The position numbers were made by a program, and so were the translations under genes. Positions 18,101 to 25,713 of a stretch of 64,000 nucleotides of DNA are shown here, piece by piece. Location: assembly GCA_039105265.1 (NCBI GenBank), contig JAPFFF010000018.1, forward strand, positions 1-64,000. Reading direction: 5' to 3'. This DNA comes from Tritrichomonas musculus (lineage: Eukaryota > Parabasalia > Tritrichomonadida > Tritrichomonadidae). Within the stretch, counting starts at the first letter, position 1, and the number at the start of each line of letters is the position of its first letter. Below the pieces are notes generated by a model. That model searched no databases and was not told the DNA's origin. It saw only the letters and a program-made list of their open reading frames with translations.

Positions 18101-21100
18101 AACTAAGAATAAGCATTGATAATACGGGAAAAATATTTAACAATACATCATATCCTAAATATTCAACTCTACCTGTTTATGTTTCATGTGTTGAATGGCA
18201 AAATTATTACAAGAATCCTAATGCTATTAAAGATTTGCTCAAGACATTTGAAAGAGGAGTATTATATTTAACACTACGTGATTCTTCTGATTCCATGAGA
18301 TTGACATTTAGATTTAGTGATGAAGTTAATAGTACAGTAGATGTGTATCAATATAATAAAGCAAAGGATTGTGTTTGCATAGGAATATATGCAGAATATG
18401 ATACAATAGATAGAATTCCATATAAATGGAGTGATTCAAATATTGATACAACAAAAAAAGATGTAGAACTATATCTAAGGAAAGATTTAGTTGATCCAAT
18501 CGAAGAAGTTAATTGGGATTCAACAACAAATGCATTTAAATACATAATAGACCAACAGTTTTATGATATAAGACCAAACCCAAATGCCGCAACAACTCTT
18601 TATACTGACTATAATATCACTTCATCCAAAATCATTACTGCAGATAACATTACAACGATGAGAAGTGATTTAAATGTTTTGACAAATAATTTTGATGTTG
18701 TTTCATATGATGTCAAGGATATTACATCAAAAGTAGATACATTAAGAAGTGAAATGACTGAGCAACAAAATAAAACTCAATATTTAAAGTCTGAAACAGA
18801 TAAACTAGAAATAATGGCAGGAGTTGCGTTAGCAATAGGAGCAACAGGTACGTTAATGGGAGGTTTATCATTAACAGAAACAGGTATTAGTTTTGGCTTC
18901 AATGGTATTAATGGTTCTGTTAGATGTATTGTTGAATCAGGAGAAAGATGGTTTGGTTATGCTAATGAATTACCATTACATTTATTAAGTAGAAGCATTA
19001 AAACTGATTTAACTCCATTAATTGATTGGTGTAATGAAGACATAAAAGAGTTGACATATGATGCTAATGAAGATACAAGTGTTCCTAGTGTTGCGGGTGT
19101 GTTCAATATATGTAATAATGTTGTGCATGCAATGAAACCAACATTTAAAATGTTATGTAATGCTATCAATGAAATAAATAATGACTATATTTCAAAGAAT
19201 GAATTGGTTAGAGATGACATAATAGATGTTGTTGGTAAATTTGTTAATGGCGAGGTTCATTTGGAGGCTGAAGACACAATAACAGATGGAATAATCAAAG
19301 CACGATTTTTGGTGCAAAAAGTTAGTGAATACAATGATGTTGATTATGAAGAGAATATAGTTACTATTAATATTACTGGTGGAACAATTAATTACCAAGG
19401 AACAACTGATTTTCCTAGCTGCACTATGAATGACAAAACATTTGTTATATCAAACCCAAATAAACATAGGGTTAGTGGAATCAGCATCAAAGAGAATACA
19501 GCAAAAAGAAGAATGGAATTTACTACAAATGATTTAGCATATACTTGTGATATAGATGCTTTACATAAGAAGATAGATACATTAAATGAGCAGATAGAAA
19601 AGAATGATACTGCTCTAGCTACGACTTTAAATGAATTCCCAACTGTTGATGAAGTAAATGAAGCATTAGATGAATTAAAAAATAATATGGTTAATATGGA
19701 TAACCTGTATACAAAAGAGGAAGCGGATGCAAAATATCGAAGCAAAAATGATTTGAATTATGGTGAAGAAGATCAATTAGCATTGAAAAGTGAAATTCCA
19801 ACGTTATTATTTGATTCTGAAGATGCTGGTTCAGGATTGACTTATGCACAATTAAAAAATAATATGAGACAATTACGGTTAATGAATCAAACAATAGATA
19901 TAAGAAATGATAGTTTAACATATTTTGAATTTTCAAATAATAGGCAAACTCATATTTTATCCCTTTTTAATGAAAACGATAAATTTAACTTACAAGTTAA
20001 TTATAAAAATAGTATTGTATTTAAAGATGATAATAAAGTTTTAATTAATGATTTATATAAAACAGAAACTGATAAATATTTAACTGAATCAGAATCCGAT
20101 GAAAAATATCGAAGCAAAACTGATTTGAAAGTTGGGAATAAAATTATTCTACCAATAACAAACGGCCCTTACGAACCAGAACATTTGCTTGGTGATTTCT
20201 TTTCTACTTCCTTCATTCCATTCCAAGAAGGTGCTCACTTGGTTGGTGTGACTGGCTCAAATGTAAATGAGGAATTTGATATCATATTCAAGACGGAAAG
20301 TACAAAAAACATACACGATACAATTGCTCATGTTATGGATATAAGTGTTGGCTCGTTTTATTGGGAAGAAGCAACAGGTGTACTTTATAATTACTCTGGA
20401 ACATATCCAGTACGAGTTACTCTAGCTGAATTTGGTGAAGAAGATCAAATAGCATTGAAAAGTGAAAATGATGAACTGAAGACAAGGATAGAAAATTTAG
20501 AGAGAGAGAACACAAATTTAAAGGCTACTATAGAAGCAATGGAATCAAGATTAGCAGCATTAGAAAATGGTTCATATGTCACCAAAGATGATTTATCAGA
20601 ATATAGAAAATTAAATGATATATCTTATCATAATCATCAAGAACTCTCTATAACAAATAAAGAAGTGTTATTGGATGATGGTGATGAACAAAGGAGATTT
20701 ACGACATCTCATATACCATATCATGAGGGAACTCATTTAATTGGAAAATATACTGATCCAGATAGTGTTGAACATTCATTTGACATAATATTTGAGACCA
20801 TAGATGAGATTTCAGAGACTCAATATTGGAATTGTATTTTATTCCTCAAACAATCTGAAATCAGTGAAGAATTATATATTGATTGGGATGTTATGACTGG
20901 TGCAATTTTCATTTATGATGATTATTATGGTTATTATATTGGTTGTGAAATATCTTCTGCAACATTTGATGAGGACATTTCATTATCTACAAGCAATGAG
21001 CTAATCAACTACTATACCAAAGATGAGCTGACTAGATTTGGACTAAATGATGGCTATCAAATAATACCATCTGTATTTGAATTATCAATGGAAAACTTAA

Positions 21101-21405
21101 ATAATATTAGATTTAAGTATGCTGGCTCAAATGTAGCTGCTGTGTGGAATAGGCTTCATATATTTGTATTCAAAGATATTGTTGGTAAGAATCATTTCAT
21201 AAAATTTGATTTTATTCACAAGCTAATTACTTTGGATAACAGTGTTAGTTCAACATATGAAATCCCAATTGACAATTCTTGTACTAATGCGATAAATATT
21301 ACCTTGCGGACAAATGGTTTTGTTACAACACAGGAATTAGTTAGCAAATATGAAATATTCACCACTCAGCAAGTTAGCCATCAGTTGGCCAATCAAAAAT
21401 ATTAA
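15154..21405 (+). CDS. Giant fibre-like attachment protein
   Basis: A 2,083-residue product; the ATG at 15154 matches the start of element B's copy, and a 14-codon upstream extension is ignored. It opens with a conserved head, and short motifs typical of phage tail-fibre trimers recur (YNKAEVD, LYTKEEAD, YYTKDEL). It has a Trp-rich repeat region (about 465-560), a shaft with TITSSKIITADNITTMRSDLN-like blocks, a hydrophobic segment near 1225-1245, coiled-coil stretches near 1790-1815, and a C-terminal block with NIRFKYAGSN. It likely forms a spike or adhesin on the virion. Head and tail are nearly identical to element B's genes while the middle diverges. Confidence 0.65.
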   Translation: MSLALYSAKSKVASKLKANGFEICEGEDEDGNEQINITQDDKPNEYPKFNCLYNKAEVDARVVNDYIENGGSLEGFGDVPITEKSTQILEYRAPENILMEVKSEQVESNRELIKDELCVNTFNDIIEAESKTCEAVHDMYNELMCAADGYEQVVLDEDKGQCDVIKYVQTPTAPPKPSPTEPFLHYKPFYNLADMLMNIMKNEKKNQSIKRILYDVFNETNLTKIINGTKQYHYNPENHTLQTIGYKYKNSTEEVKADQLVEVSSPGEFIDIYTQNQKDNYLNYPKIIQNLLLSSVLGYGLASALKLFTTSLTVDHTIKVDNIDGTKVKVSLNQFLNDVQLNINNIIVSLNYWADYCSKIKSCNCNQDGENNFEDENDAIFVELLADLYDRVDEVQDHLQVHDISRLHFDNQAQLAQSQVVDFSIYNNNDGINDLVNQYQKQNQQIDANIKHTNFMNDRSFDVEHDEIYYWSALFHRWVLLTESGYSLDDFPSGWRTNRSFDAPPSFIFDVDRQNWIQIMITDFDNKCQGWRNNEDRMSVAVYTAFMANNTKNKEGDIIWDENENEWIYCNSAVSPLSIDIGTPPKQPDDSVSIPGSDSESFKKALEVYGSNYIEPPNNYQFKKEKPVYGDVNIKANLNVNGLINGVDISNLSSGDSNFTIESGLADLFIENGMITQITDTINNIDCNILIIDVPEERKNGFLNWNRPIFKIVLRKNVIYDEEGRYIKEFYISSRNNKIVCPVITYDIDQKYCIINDNSFTMTRSIGPADQSKLDGKFFIAFDKRLPFDPRTLYINGDLSIMNQFTPTALKTDKAIKCSVIEADNALKLHKSDVHYFYKPSIITEDNEFYKMVFSVDSNYNIPSNLEFIFKEYCFGNTWSLMWKNDDNNANKGYWTGYNCQGCYNKSIKTLCQTTCRLYGLTASAYALCTGAIIMVKDDELNNKIVEKDDKGLMHALWNVCTREFKVLLKDGTEKDASDYHFQLRISIDNTGKIFNNTSYPKYSTLPVYVSCVEWQNYYKNPNAIKDLLKTFERGVLYLTLRDSSDSMRLTFRFSDEVNSTVDVYQYNKAKDCVCIGIYAEYDTIDRIPYKWSDSNIDTTKKDVELYLRKDLVDPIEEVNWDSTTNAFKYIIDQQFYDIRPNPNAATTLYTDYNITSSKIITADNITTMRSDLNVLTNNFDVVSYDVKDITSKVDTLRSEMTEQQNKTQYLKSETDKLEIMAGVALAIGATGTLMGGLSLTETGISFGFNGINGSVRCIVESGERWFGYANELPLHLLSRSIKTDLTPLIDWCNEDIKELTYDANEDTSVPSVAGVFNICNNVVHAMKPTFKMLCNAINEINNDYISKNELVRDDIIDVVGKFVNGEVHLEAEDTITDGIIKARFLVQKVSEYNDVDYEENIVTINITGGTINYQGTTDFPSCTMNDKTFVISNPNKHRVSGISIKENTAKRRMEFTTNDLAYTCDIDALHKKIDTLNEQIEKNDTALATTLNEFPTVDEVNEALDELKNNMVNMDNLYTKEEADAKYRSKNDLNYGEEDQLALKSEIPTLLFDSEDAGSGLTYAQLKNNMRQLRLMNQTIDIRNDSLTYFEFSNNRQTHILSLFNENDKFNLQVNYKNSIVFKDDNKVLINDLYKTETDKYLTESESDEKYRSKTDLKVGNKIILPITNGPYEPEHLLGDFFSTSFIPFQEGAHLVGVTGSNVNEEFDIIFKTESTKNIHDTIAHVMDISVGSFYWEEATGVLYNYSGTYPVRVTLAEFGEEDQIALKSENDELKTRIENLERENTNLKATIEAMESRLAALENGSYVTKDDLSEYRKLNDISYHNHQELSITNKEVLLDDGDEQRRFTTSHIPYHEGTHLIGKYTDPDSVEHSFDIIFETIDEISETQYWNCILFLKQSEISEELYIDWDVMTGAIFIYDDYYGYYIGCEISSATFDEDISLSTSNELINYYTKDELTRFGLNDGYQIIPSVFELSMENLNNIRFKYAGSNVAAVWNRLHIFVFKDIVGKNHFIKFDFIHKLITLDNSVSSTYEIPIDNSCTNAINITLRTNGFVTTQELVSKYEIFTTQQVSHQLANQKY

Positions 21406-21659
21406 AAAATCATTTTGATAAAAAATTATTGTCTATTTTTCGGGGTCGTGCCTATACAAGAAATACCGTATTTTTGGGTGTAGAATTCAAAAAACACCAT
21501 TAGAAAGCTCAAAAACTACACCATACCTTTAAATCTGATGGTGTGGTCATTTGTATAGTGTTGTATAAAAAAATTAATAGAAATATTGAAAAACGACAAT
21601 GTACTTGAACTTGAGGGACGGGGGTGGGAAGTTAGCTAATGTAGATAGGGTGTACTTAC

Positions 21660-21779
21660 GATAGGTTTTTCAGTAGGTATTTGGCCGGAAGCTGAGGCCC
21701 AAGCGAGGGTGTACCTGAGCTTGGTGGCGAAGCGTGTAGGCGGTGGTGAAGTATGAGACACCGCCTATACTTAACTACT
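21660..21779 (+). repeat. Right terminus of element A with hairpin
   Basis: This is the GC-rich end of the element in otherwise AT-rich DNA. Read inward from 21779 it begins AGTAGTTAAGTATAGGCGGT. TAGGCGGTG and CACCGCCTA form a subterminal stem of nine base pairs around a 13-base loop (about 21737-21767). Similar order and spacing occur at the right end of element B (39809), with a stem at the same distance. The base after 21779 is inside element B's capsid gene. The other end of A is not in the window. Confidence 0.75.
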
Positions 21780-22274
21780 AAGCACACCCATCATACAGTA
21801 TTCAAGAATCCCCAATTTAAGTTGTTCCAATTGAACTGTGGAGGATATGGAAACATACCTGCTAAAGCTTTCGGTACCACTAATGAATACCCAGAATTCT
21901 TAGAATATTGCCAAAATGCTATGAACATGAATGGAGGACAAAGTGGATTTAACAAAGAAGTTGTTGCATCGTTAACTAATGACCAACCATATGCACGCTC
22001 TCTTGGAAATTATTCTGATGATAGAACAAGTTTCTTTATTGCTCTCCCAACAGAAACAGATAATACATATCAACAGGGACTAACATCATTGTCTCCAATT
22101 AATTTTGAAATTATTGTATCTCAAAATACTGGCGCAAATACATATGCTAACGATGTTAAAACCCCACCATTAATTTGTCTCTTATTTGATTCATCAATAT
22201 CTATTCTTGTTCAACCAAATGGTATGCCACCACTTGTTCGTCTTGGCAACTATGATTTGACTACGCCACAGTAA
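21780..22274 (+). pseudogene. C-terminal capsid segment split by element A
   Basis: About 164 codons aligning with the last part of element A's major capsid protein (HHTVFKNPQFKLFQLNCGGY, then SISILVQPNGMPPLVRLGNY), with few amino-acid differences. Homology starts exactly at 21780, the first base after element A's terminus, which marks the insertion point. The few codons upstream that remain open belong to A's terminal repeat, not to capsid. The remainder would lie left of the window. Confidence 0.85.
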
Positions 22275-22289
22275 AATCTTTACCAATAT

Positions 22290-22310
22290 AATTTTTTTAT
22301 CTCTATTGAA
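22290..22310 (+). promoter_or_regulatory. T-tract box before HNH gene of element B
   Basis: AATTTTTTTATCTCTATTGA followed by A directly precedes the ATG at 22311. It is almost the same as the boxes before 7432 and 22961, though the latter gene is unrelated. Distance from the T tract to the ATG is about 12-13 bases in each. Confidence 0.5.
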
Positions 22311-22916
22311 ATGGAACAAGCTATTGAATTTGTACCACTTGATGATTATCCAGATTATGAAATATTATCACAGTACCCATTTACAATTCGTCGAAAAGAT
22401 AACCATTATGTTGTATCAGAAAGAATAAATAAAAATAACGGGTATCCAAGTGTCTGCATAAATAGTGATAAAATAAATAAGCATCAAATCATAGCTAAAC
22501 AATTCATTCCAAATCCAAATAATTTTAAATATATCGACCACAAAAACAAAGATAGAACCGACTACCATTTGGAGAATTTAAGATGGTGTACATTGAGTGA
22601 TAATAACAAAAATGCATCGTCAAGAAATGGTGTTAAATATGAATTTGTTGATGACATTCCAGATGATTCTATTATGATAACACACTATCAAATGACAAAA
22701 GAATGCAGGGAGTTTAATGACAAGGAGTATTATTACTACTATAATGAAGAAACAGATGAAGATATATTTTACCAAAGGATAACAGATGAGGTTTATAGAA
22801 TAATGCATATTAATGTAGCAAAAGGAGGAAGAAAATGCATTATGACAAGAGATATAAATCATAAAAAAACCACCATATACATCCATTCTTTTAAGTTTCA
22901 GTACTGCTTGGAGTAA
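22311..22916 (+). CDS. HNH homing-type endonuclease
   Basis: A 201-residue NUMOD4-HNH protein. It has YEILSQYPFTIRRKDN at residues 19-34, the HNH core FIPNPNN...IDHKNKDRTDYHLENLRW at about 65-95 and the following NNKNASSRNG. The Tyr-rich acidic tail (EYYYYYNEETDEDIFYQR) is shared with the intact gene at 7432 and the relic at 5282. Same slot as the relic in element A, so the two are orthologous by position. All visible core residues are present, so it may be active. Confidence 0.82.
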   Translation: MEQAIEFVPLDDYPDYEILSQYPFTIRRKDNHYVVSERINKNNGYPSVCINSDKINKHQIIAKQFIPNPNNFKYIDHKNKDRTDYHLENLRWCTLSDNNKNASSRNGVKYEFVDDIPDDSIMITHYQMTKECREFNDKEYYYYYNEETDEDIFYQRITDEVYRIMHINVAKGGRKCIMTRDINHKKTTIYIHSFKFQYCLE

Positions 22917-22940
22917 TTTTGTCAAGTTATTATTTTTTTC

Positions 22941-22960
22941 ATTTTTTTATCTTTACAGAA
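22941..22960 (+). promoter_or_regulatory. T-tract box before 151-residue gene
   Basis: ATTTTTTTAT then CTTTACAGAA directly precedes the ATG at 22961. This matches the boxes before unrelated genes at 7432 and 22311. The repetition at constant distance before unrelated reading frames argues for a shared transcription or leader signal. Confidence 0.5.
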
Positions 22961-23413
22961 ATGCAAGAGCAATTTAAGGTCTATGATTATATCAACAACA
23001 TTATCTCCCTCGCTGATAAACCAGAAGATTTCAAAGAATGTAATTTTGCCATCCTCTGTGATAAATATCCAATCCAACTATCACGAAATAATTATTTAGC
23101 GAAGGTCATTTATATTTCACTCAAGAGTGATAAAACAACATGGAGAATATATCCTGACAAAATCAAGGAATATGAAATAGAACATGTAATACTCAGCACA
23201 AATTCTAGACGTCGATTGAATTACAAGATGAATGAATTCTTTGTTAATGGTTCAAATCTAGAACAAAATTATGAAGAGCATAGTTATTACAATTATTCCA
23301 TTGAGAACGTATCAAAACAAACACGAGCATTAATAGATGAATTACGTATAAAATACCAATTAAATACCCCTGAATTATTTGTGGGAGAACACCAACCATT
23401 AGTTCTAGAGTAA
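22961..23413 (+). CDS. Conserved Polinton protein, orthologue of 5928 gene
   Basis: A 150-residue product beginning MQEQFKVYDYINNIISLAD; the longer frame that starts at 22919 is rejected because it reads through the T-tract box. It is collinear with element A's 149-residue protein, with conserved blocks RIYPDKIKEYEIEHVIL, NYKMNEFFVNGSN and TPELFVGEHQPLVLE. No domain recognised. Conservation between diverged elements shows it is under protein-level selection. Confidence 0.7.
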   Translation: MQEQFKVYDYINNIISLADKPEDFKECNFAILCDKYPIQLSRNNYLAKVIYISLKSDKTTWRIYPDKIKEYEIEHVILSTNSRRRLNYKMNEFFVNGSNLEQNYEEHSYYNYSIENVSKQTRALIDELRIKYQLNTPELFVGEHQPLVLE

Positions 23414-23442
23414 AGGGAATTAAAATTTTTTTTGGAAATGAA

Positions 23443-23871
23443 ATGAATAAATACAGAAATCCTAACAGTACAATTATTGGAGCAGAAGGAGAAATGTTTA
23501 ACGAAGGAACCAAGACTGAACATACAGTTGGTTTTAATCATTTTGGTATCTTCTCTAATGACAATACATATGCAGTCACATTTAATCCATATTACAATAG
23601 ACCTCCAATGAAATATATGGAAAATAAACCTGTGAGACCACCAAAGAGCAATCAACATAGAACAAAACCATTGCATGAACCACCAGTTAGCATTACAGAT
23701 GGAGGATATTATTTAAAAAAAGATAAGGCTCCCAAAGCACCAACCCTTCCACCATATTTAAATAAACCAGAAAAATTAGGAGAGATACAAGGAAGAGCTG
23801 ATGAAAAAGATAAAGGTAGAGTCATTTATGGGCCTCAACATAAAGTTAAAATAGAGAATATTATCTATTAA
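23443..23871 (+). CDS. Conserved proline-rich protein, orthologue of 6417 gene
   Basis: A 142-residue product matching element A's gene in length and sequence, most strongly in NTYAVTFNP, MENKPVRPPKSNQHRTKPLH and EPPVSITDGGYYLKKDKAP; the last ten residues differ. No domain recognised. It follows the previous gene by 29 bases. Confidence 0.7.
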   Translation: MNKYRNPNSTIIGAEGEMFNEGTKTEHTVGFNHFGIFSNDNTYAVTFNPYYNRPPMKYMENKPVRPPKSNQHRTKPLHEPPVSITDGGYYLKKDKAPKAPTLPPYLNKPEKLGEIQGRADEKDKGRVIYGPQHKVKIENIIY

Positions 23872-23895
23872 TTAAAAGATTTTTTTGGGAAACAA

Positions 23896-24423
23896 ATGAT
23901 TAAGAAACGAGCAAATAATCAAGGAATAAATGCTAATTTATCATTAGAACCCCAAGCTGCTGCCCAATCAACAAGTAATATCAATAACAATATCATCATT
24001 AACAAAAGAGATGATGGAAAAGAAGAAATTGTTATTACAAGAAATGTTGAACTAGATGAAAATCCAGAGGATGAGGCAAAAGATGTTAAATATGTCATCC
24101 TTGAGGCATATGCTAATATATTGTTGAATCAAGATAAGGCTTTGCTATCTAATCTGGTTTCCAAAAATTGTATCATCGTACCAGCTACAGCTTTGTCTAA
24201 TATTATCAAAGCAATCATAAAAGCAGAATCAGTCGAGGTAGGCCTTGATGAAGATATTGGATGTTGTGCAGGTAAAGCAAATCCAATTAGAAAGATAGAA
24301 AATATTAAAATAGTGAATGATAATGGAGAGGTATGCACAGATTTCAAACAAGTATACAATAGAGAATATAATGAATTAATTAACAAATATCATCTGTGTT
24401 TAAAGTATGCCGTCAATTTGTAG
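23896..24423 (+). CDS. Conserved protein, orthologue of 6905 gene
   Basis: A 175-residue product with a clear ATG start (MIKKRANNQG). It has an N-terminal Ala/Gln/Asn low-complexity segment (about 14-38), an acidic linker and a C-terminal domain with GCCAGKANPIRKIENIKIV. Element A's copy is very similar from residue 11 onward. Function unknown; the fixed position suggests a core element function. Confidence 0.7.
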   Translation: MIKKRANNQGINANLSLEPQAAAQSTSNINNNIIINKRDDGKEEIVITRNVELDENPEDEAKDVKYVILEAYANILLNQDKALLSNLVSKNCIIVPATALSNIIKAIIKAESVEVGLDEDIGCCAGKANPIRKIENIKIVNDNGEVCTDFKQVYNREYNELINKYHLCLKYAVNL

Positions 24424-24453
24424 TTTTGTTTGAAGATTTTATTTTTTACGAAA

Positions 24454-24768
24454 ATGGAAATGACTAATAAATTAGATCTTACACAATTCAACAAAACAGA
24501 CATCGTAAAGAAACTATCCAAATCTAAATCAGAAGAGAACTTGTTAAATATTTTAGAGGGAGAGCCAAATGAAGCTGAAGCACAAAAAGCAGCATTAAAA
24601 TTAATAGAAGCAACAGCACCTGAAAAACAGAAGAGAGGTAGGAAGAGCAAATACAATAGTGCGGAAGAAAGACTGGAGGCCAGGAGAAAACAACAAAAAG
24701 AATACAGGTTAAGAAAGAAGGCAGAGCTGGAAGAGTTAAAGAAGTTAGCACAATTAGTCAAGGCATAA
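24454..24768 (+). CDS. AT-hook/bZIP-like protein, orthologue of 8067 gene
   Basis: A 104-residue product starting MEMTNKLDLTQFNKTD; an upstream in-frame start within the T-rich leader is not needed. The N-terminal LTQFNKTDIVKKLSKSKSEEN block, the AT-hook-like KRGRKSKY and the basic helix EERLEARRKQQKEYRLRKKAELEELKKL are all conserved with element A. Compared with A it has about 15 extra residues, including EAEAQKAALKLIEATAPE. It probably binds AT-rich DNA. Confidence 0.7.
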   Translation: MEMTNKLDLTQFNKTDIVKKLSKSKSEENLLNILEGEPNEAEAQKAALKLIEATAPEKQKRGRKSKYNSAEERLEARRKQQKEYRLRKKAELEELKKLAQLVKA

Positions 24769-24799
24769 AAAAATATTCGACAGGTATTTTTTTGTTCAT

Positions 24800-25666
24800 T
24801 CAATTGAACTCTTGTATTAATGCATTTAATCCAATGTTATGAGCCCTATTATTTATGTCTATCATATTAACAAATGGATAACTTTTATTCTTGTACACTG
24901 TTAGTTCTCGATATTGATTTCCATTGTAAAACCATATTTTATTGTCAGAATCGATGAAATAATGTTCAAACTCCCACCCTTTGAATAACGTTATTTGTTG
25001 ACAATCATTTGGTAAACTATCTAGATAGTTATATTTTTGGCCTCCATATCCTGATTTATTTCTGCAATTTTCTTTAGCTGATACCCATCTAAGGTTAGAT
25101 ATATGGTAATCTGTTCTGTTATGATTAATGTGATCGACAATTGGGAGGTGGTCTGGATTGGGAATGAAATGTTTTGCTATGAGGACATGCTTTTGATATG
25201 GTTTACTATTTAATGCTACATGAATGTACCCATCTTTTTTATTTATTGTATTCGTAATTATTTTCTCATTACTCTTTCGTCTTATATCATAGGGGTATAT
25301 ATTTTTTATCTCGTAGTCATCATCATCTTTGACATCAAACCATTGGGCCTCCTCTTCTGTCTCTGCTTCTGGATATACAATATCATCATAATCAACTGTA
25401 TTCTCCAAATTTTCTACCCTCTGTTTTAATTCCTTCATTTCATTCTTGAGATTTGATATTATACCTGCATTCCATTCATCATTTTCATATAATGATTCAT
25501 TCAACTGTTTTATCTCTTCTTTCAGCTTTTCATTTTCTTCTCTGAGTTTTTTGATTTCTTGGATAGCATCTCGTAATAATTTCTCGTAATCAACTCCGCC
25601 AACTTCGTTGGAGCCACTAAAAGTGCCGTTGCTTAGAGCTTGCGCATAATCTAACCCTTGGTTCAT
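24800..25666 (-). CDS. HNH endonuclease with coiled-coil N-terminus
   Basis: A 288-residue protein. Residues about 28-95 form a coiled coil (EKLLRDAIQEIKKLREENEK, then NEMKELKQRVENLENTVD). A NUMOD4-like pattern follows (YEIKNIYPYDIRRKSNEK, about 122-139), then the HNH core (FIPNPDH, PIVDHINHNRTDYHISNLRW, about 165-195). The coiled coil probably makes it a dimer. It fills the slot between the AT-hook gene and DNA polymerase that holds the PrimPol module in element A. Its strand is opposite to that of the other HNH genes, so it seems to be an independent arrival. Confidence 0.8.
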   Translation of the reverse strand: MNQGLDYAQALSNGTFSGSNEVGGVDYEKLLRDAIQEIKKLREENEKLKEEIKQLNESLYENDEWNAGIISNLKNEMKELKQRVENLENTVDYDDIVYPEAETEEEAQWFDVKDDDDYEIKNIYPYDIRRKSNEKIITNTINKKDGYIHVALNSKPYQKHVLIAKHFIPNPDHLPIVDHINHNRTDYHISNLRWVSAKENCRNKSGYGGQKYNYLDSLPNDCQQITLFKGWEFEHYFIDSDNKIWFYNGNQYRELTVYKNKSYPFVNMIDINNRAHNIGLNALIQEFN

Positions 25667-25713
25667 TTATCGTAGAGATAAAATTTCGAAAAAAATTATG
25701 AAACGCTATAAAA

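Larger units (their letters stand above)
1..21779 (+). mobile_element. Polinton/Maverick element A, left end outside window
   Basis: The element carries the Polinton hallmark set: RVE-type integrase, A32/FtsK-like packaging ATPase, double-jelly-roll-like major capsid protein, candidate penton and protein-primed family B DNA polymerase. The right terminus is placed at 21779. There a GC-rich subterminal hairpin is followed by a short end that reads AGTAGTTAAG inward, matching the end of element B (AGTAGTATAC). The next base is the interior of element B's capsid gene, so A lies nested in B. At least 21.8 kb long. Most genes are open and the copy looks nearly whole, with about two visibly decayed genes, so insertion is probably fairly recent. 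The left terminal repeat is not in the window. Confidence 0.9.

Noticed and set aside
22919-22960. Upstream extension of the 151-residue gene (MSSYYFFHFF)
   Set aside because: It translates the T-tract box; element A's orthologue starts at the inner ATG.
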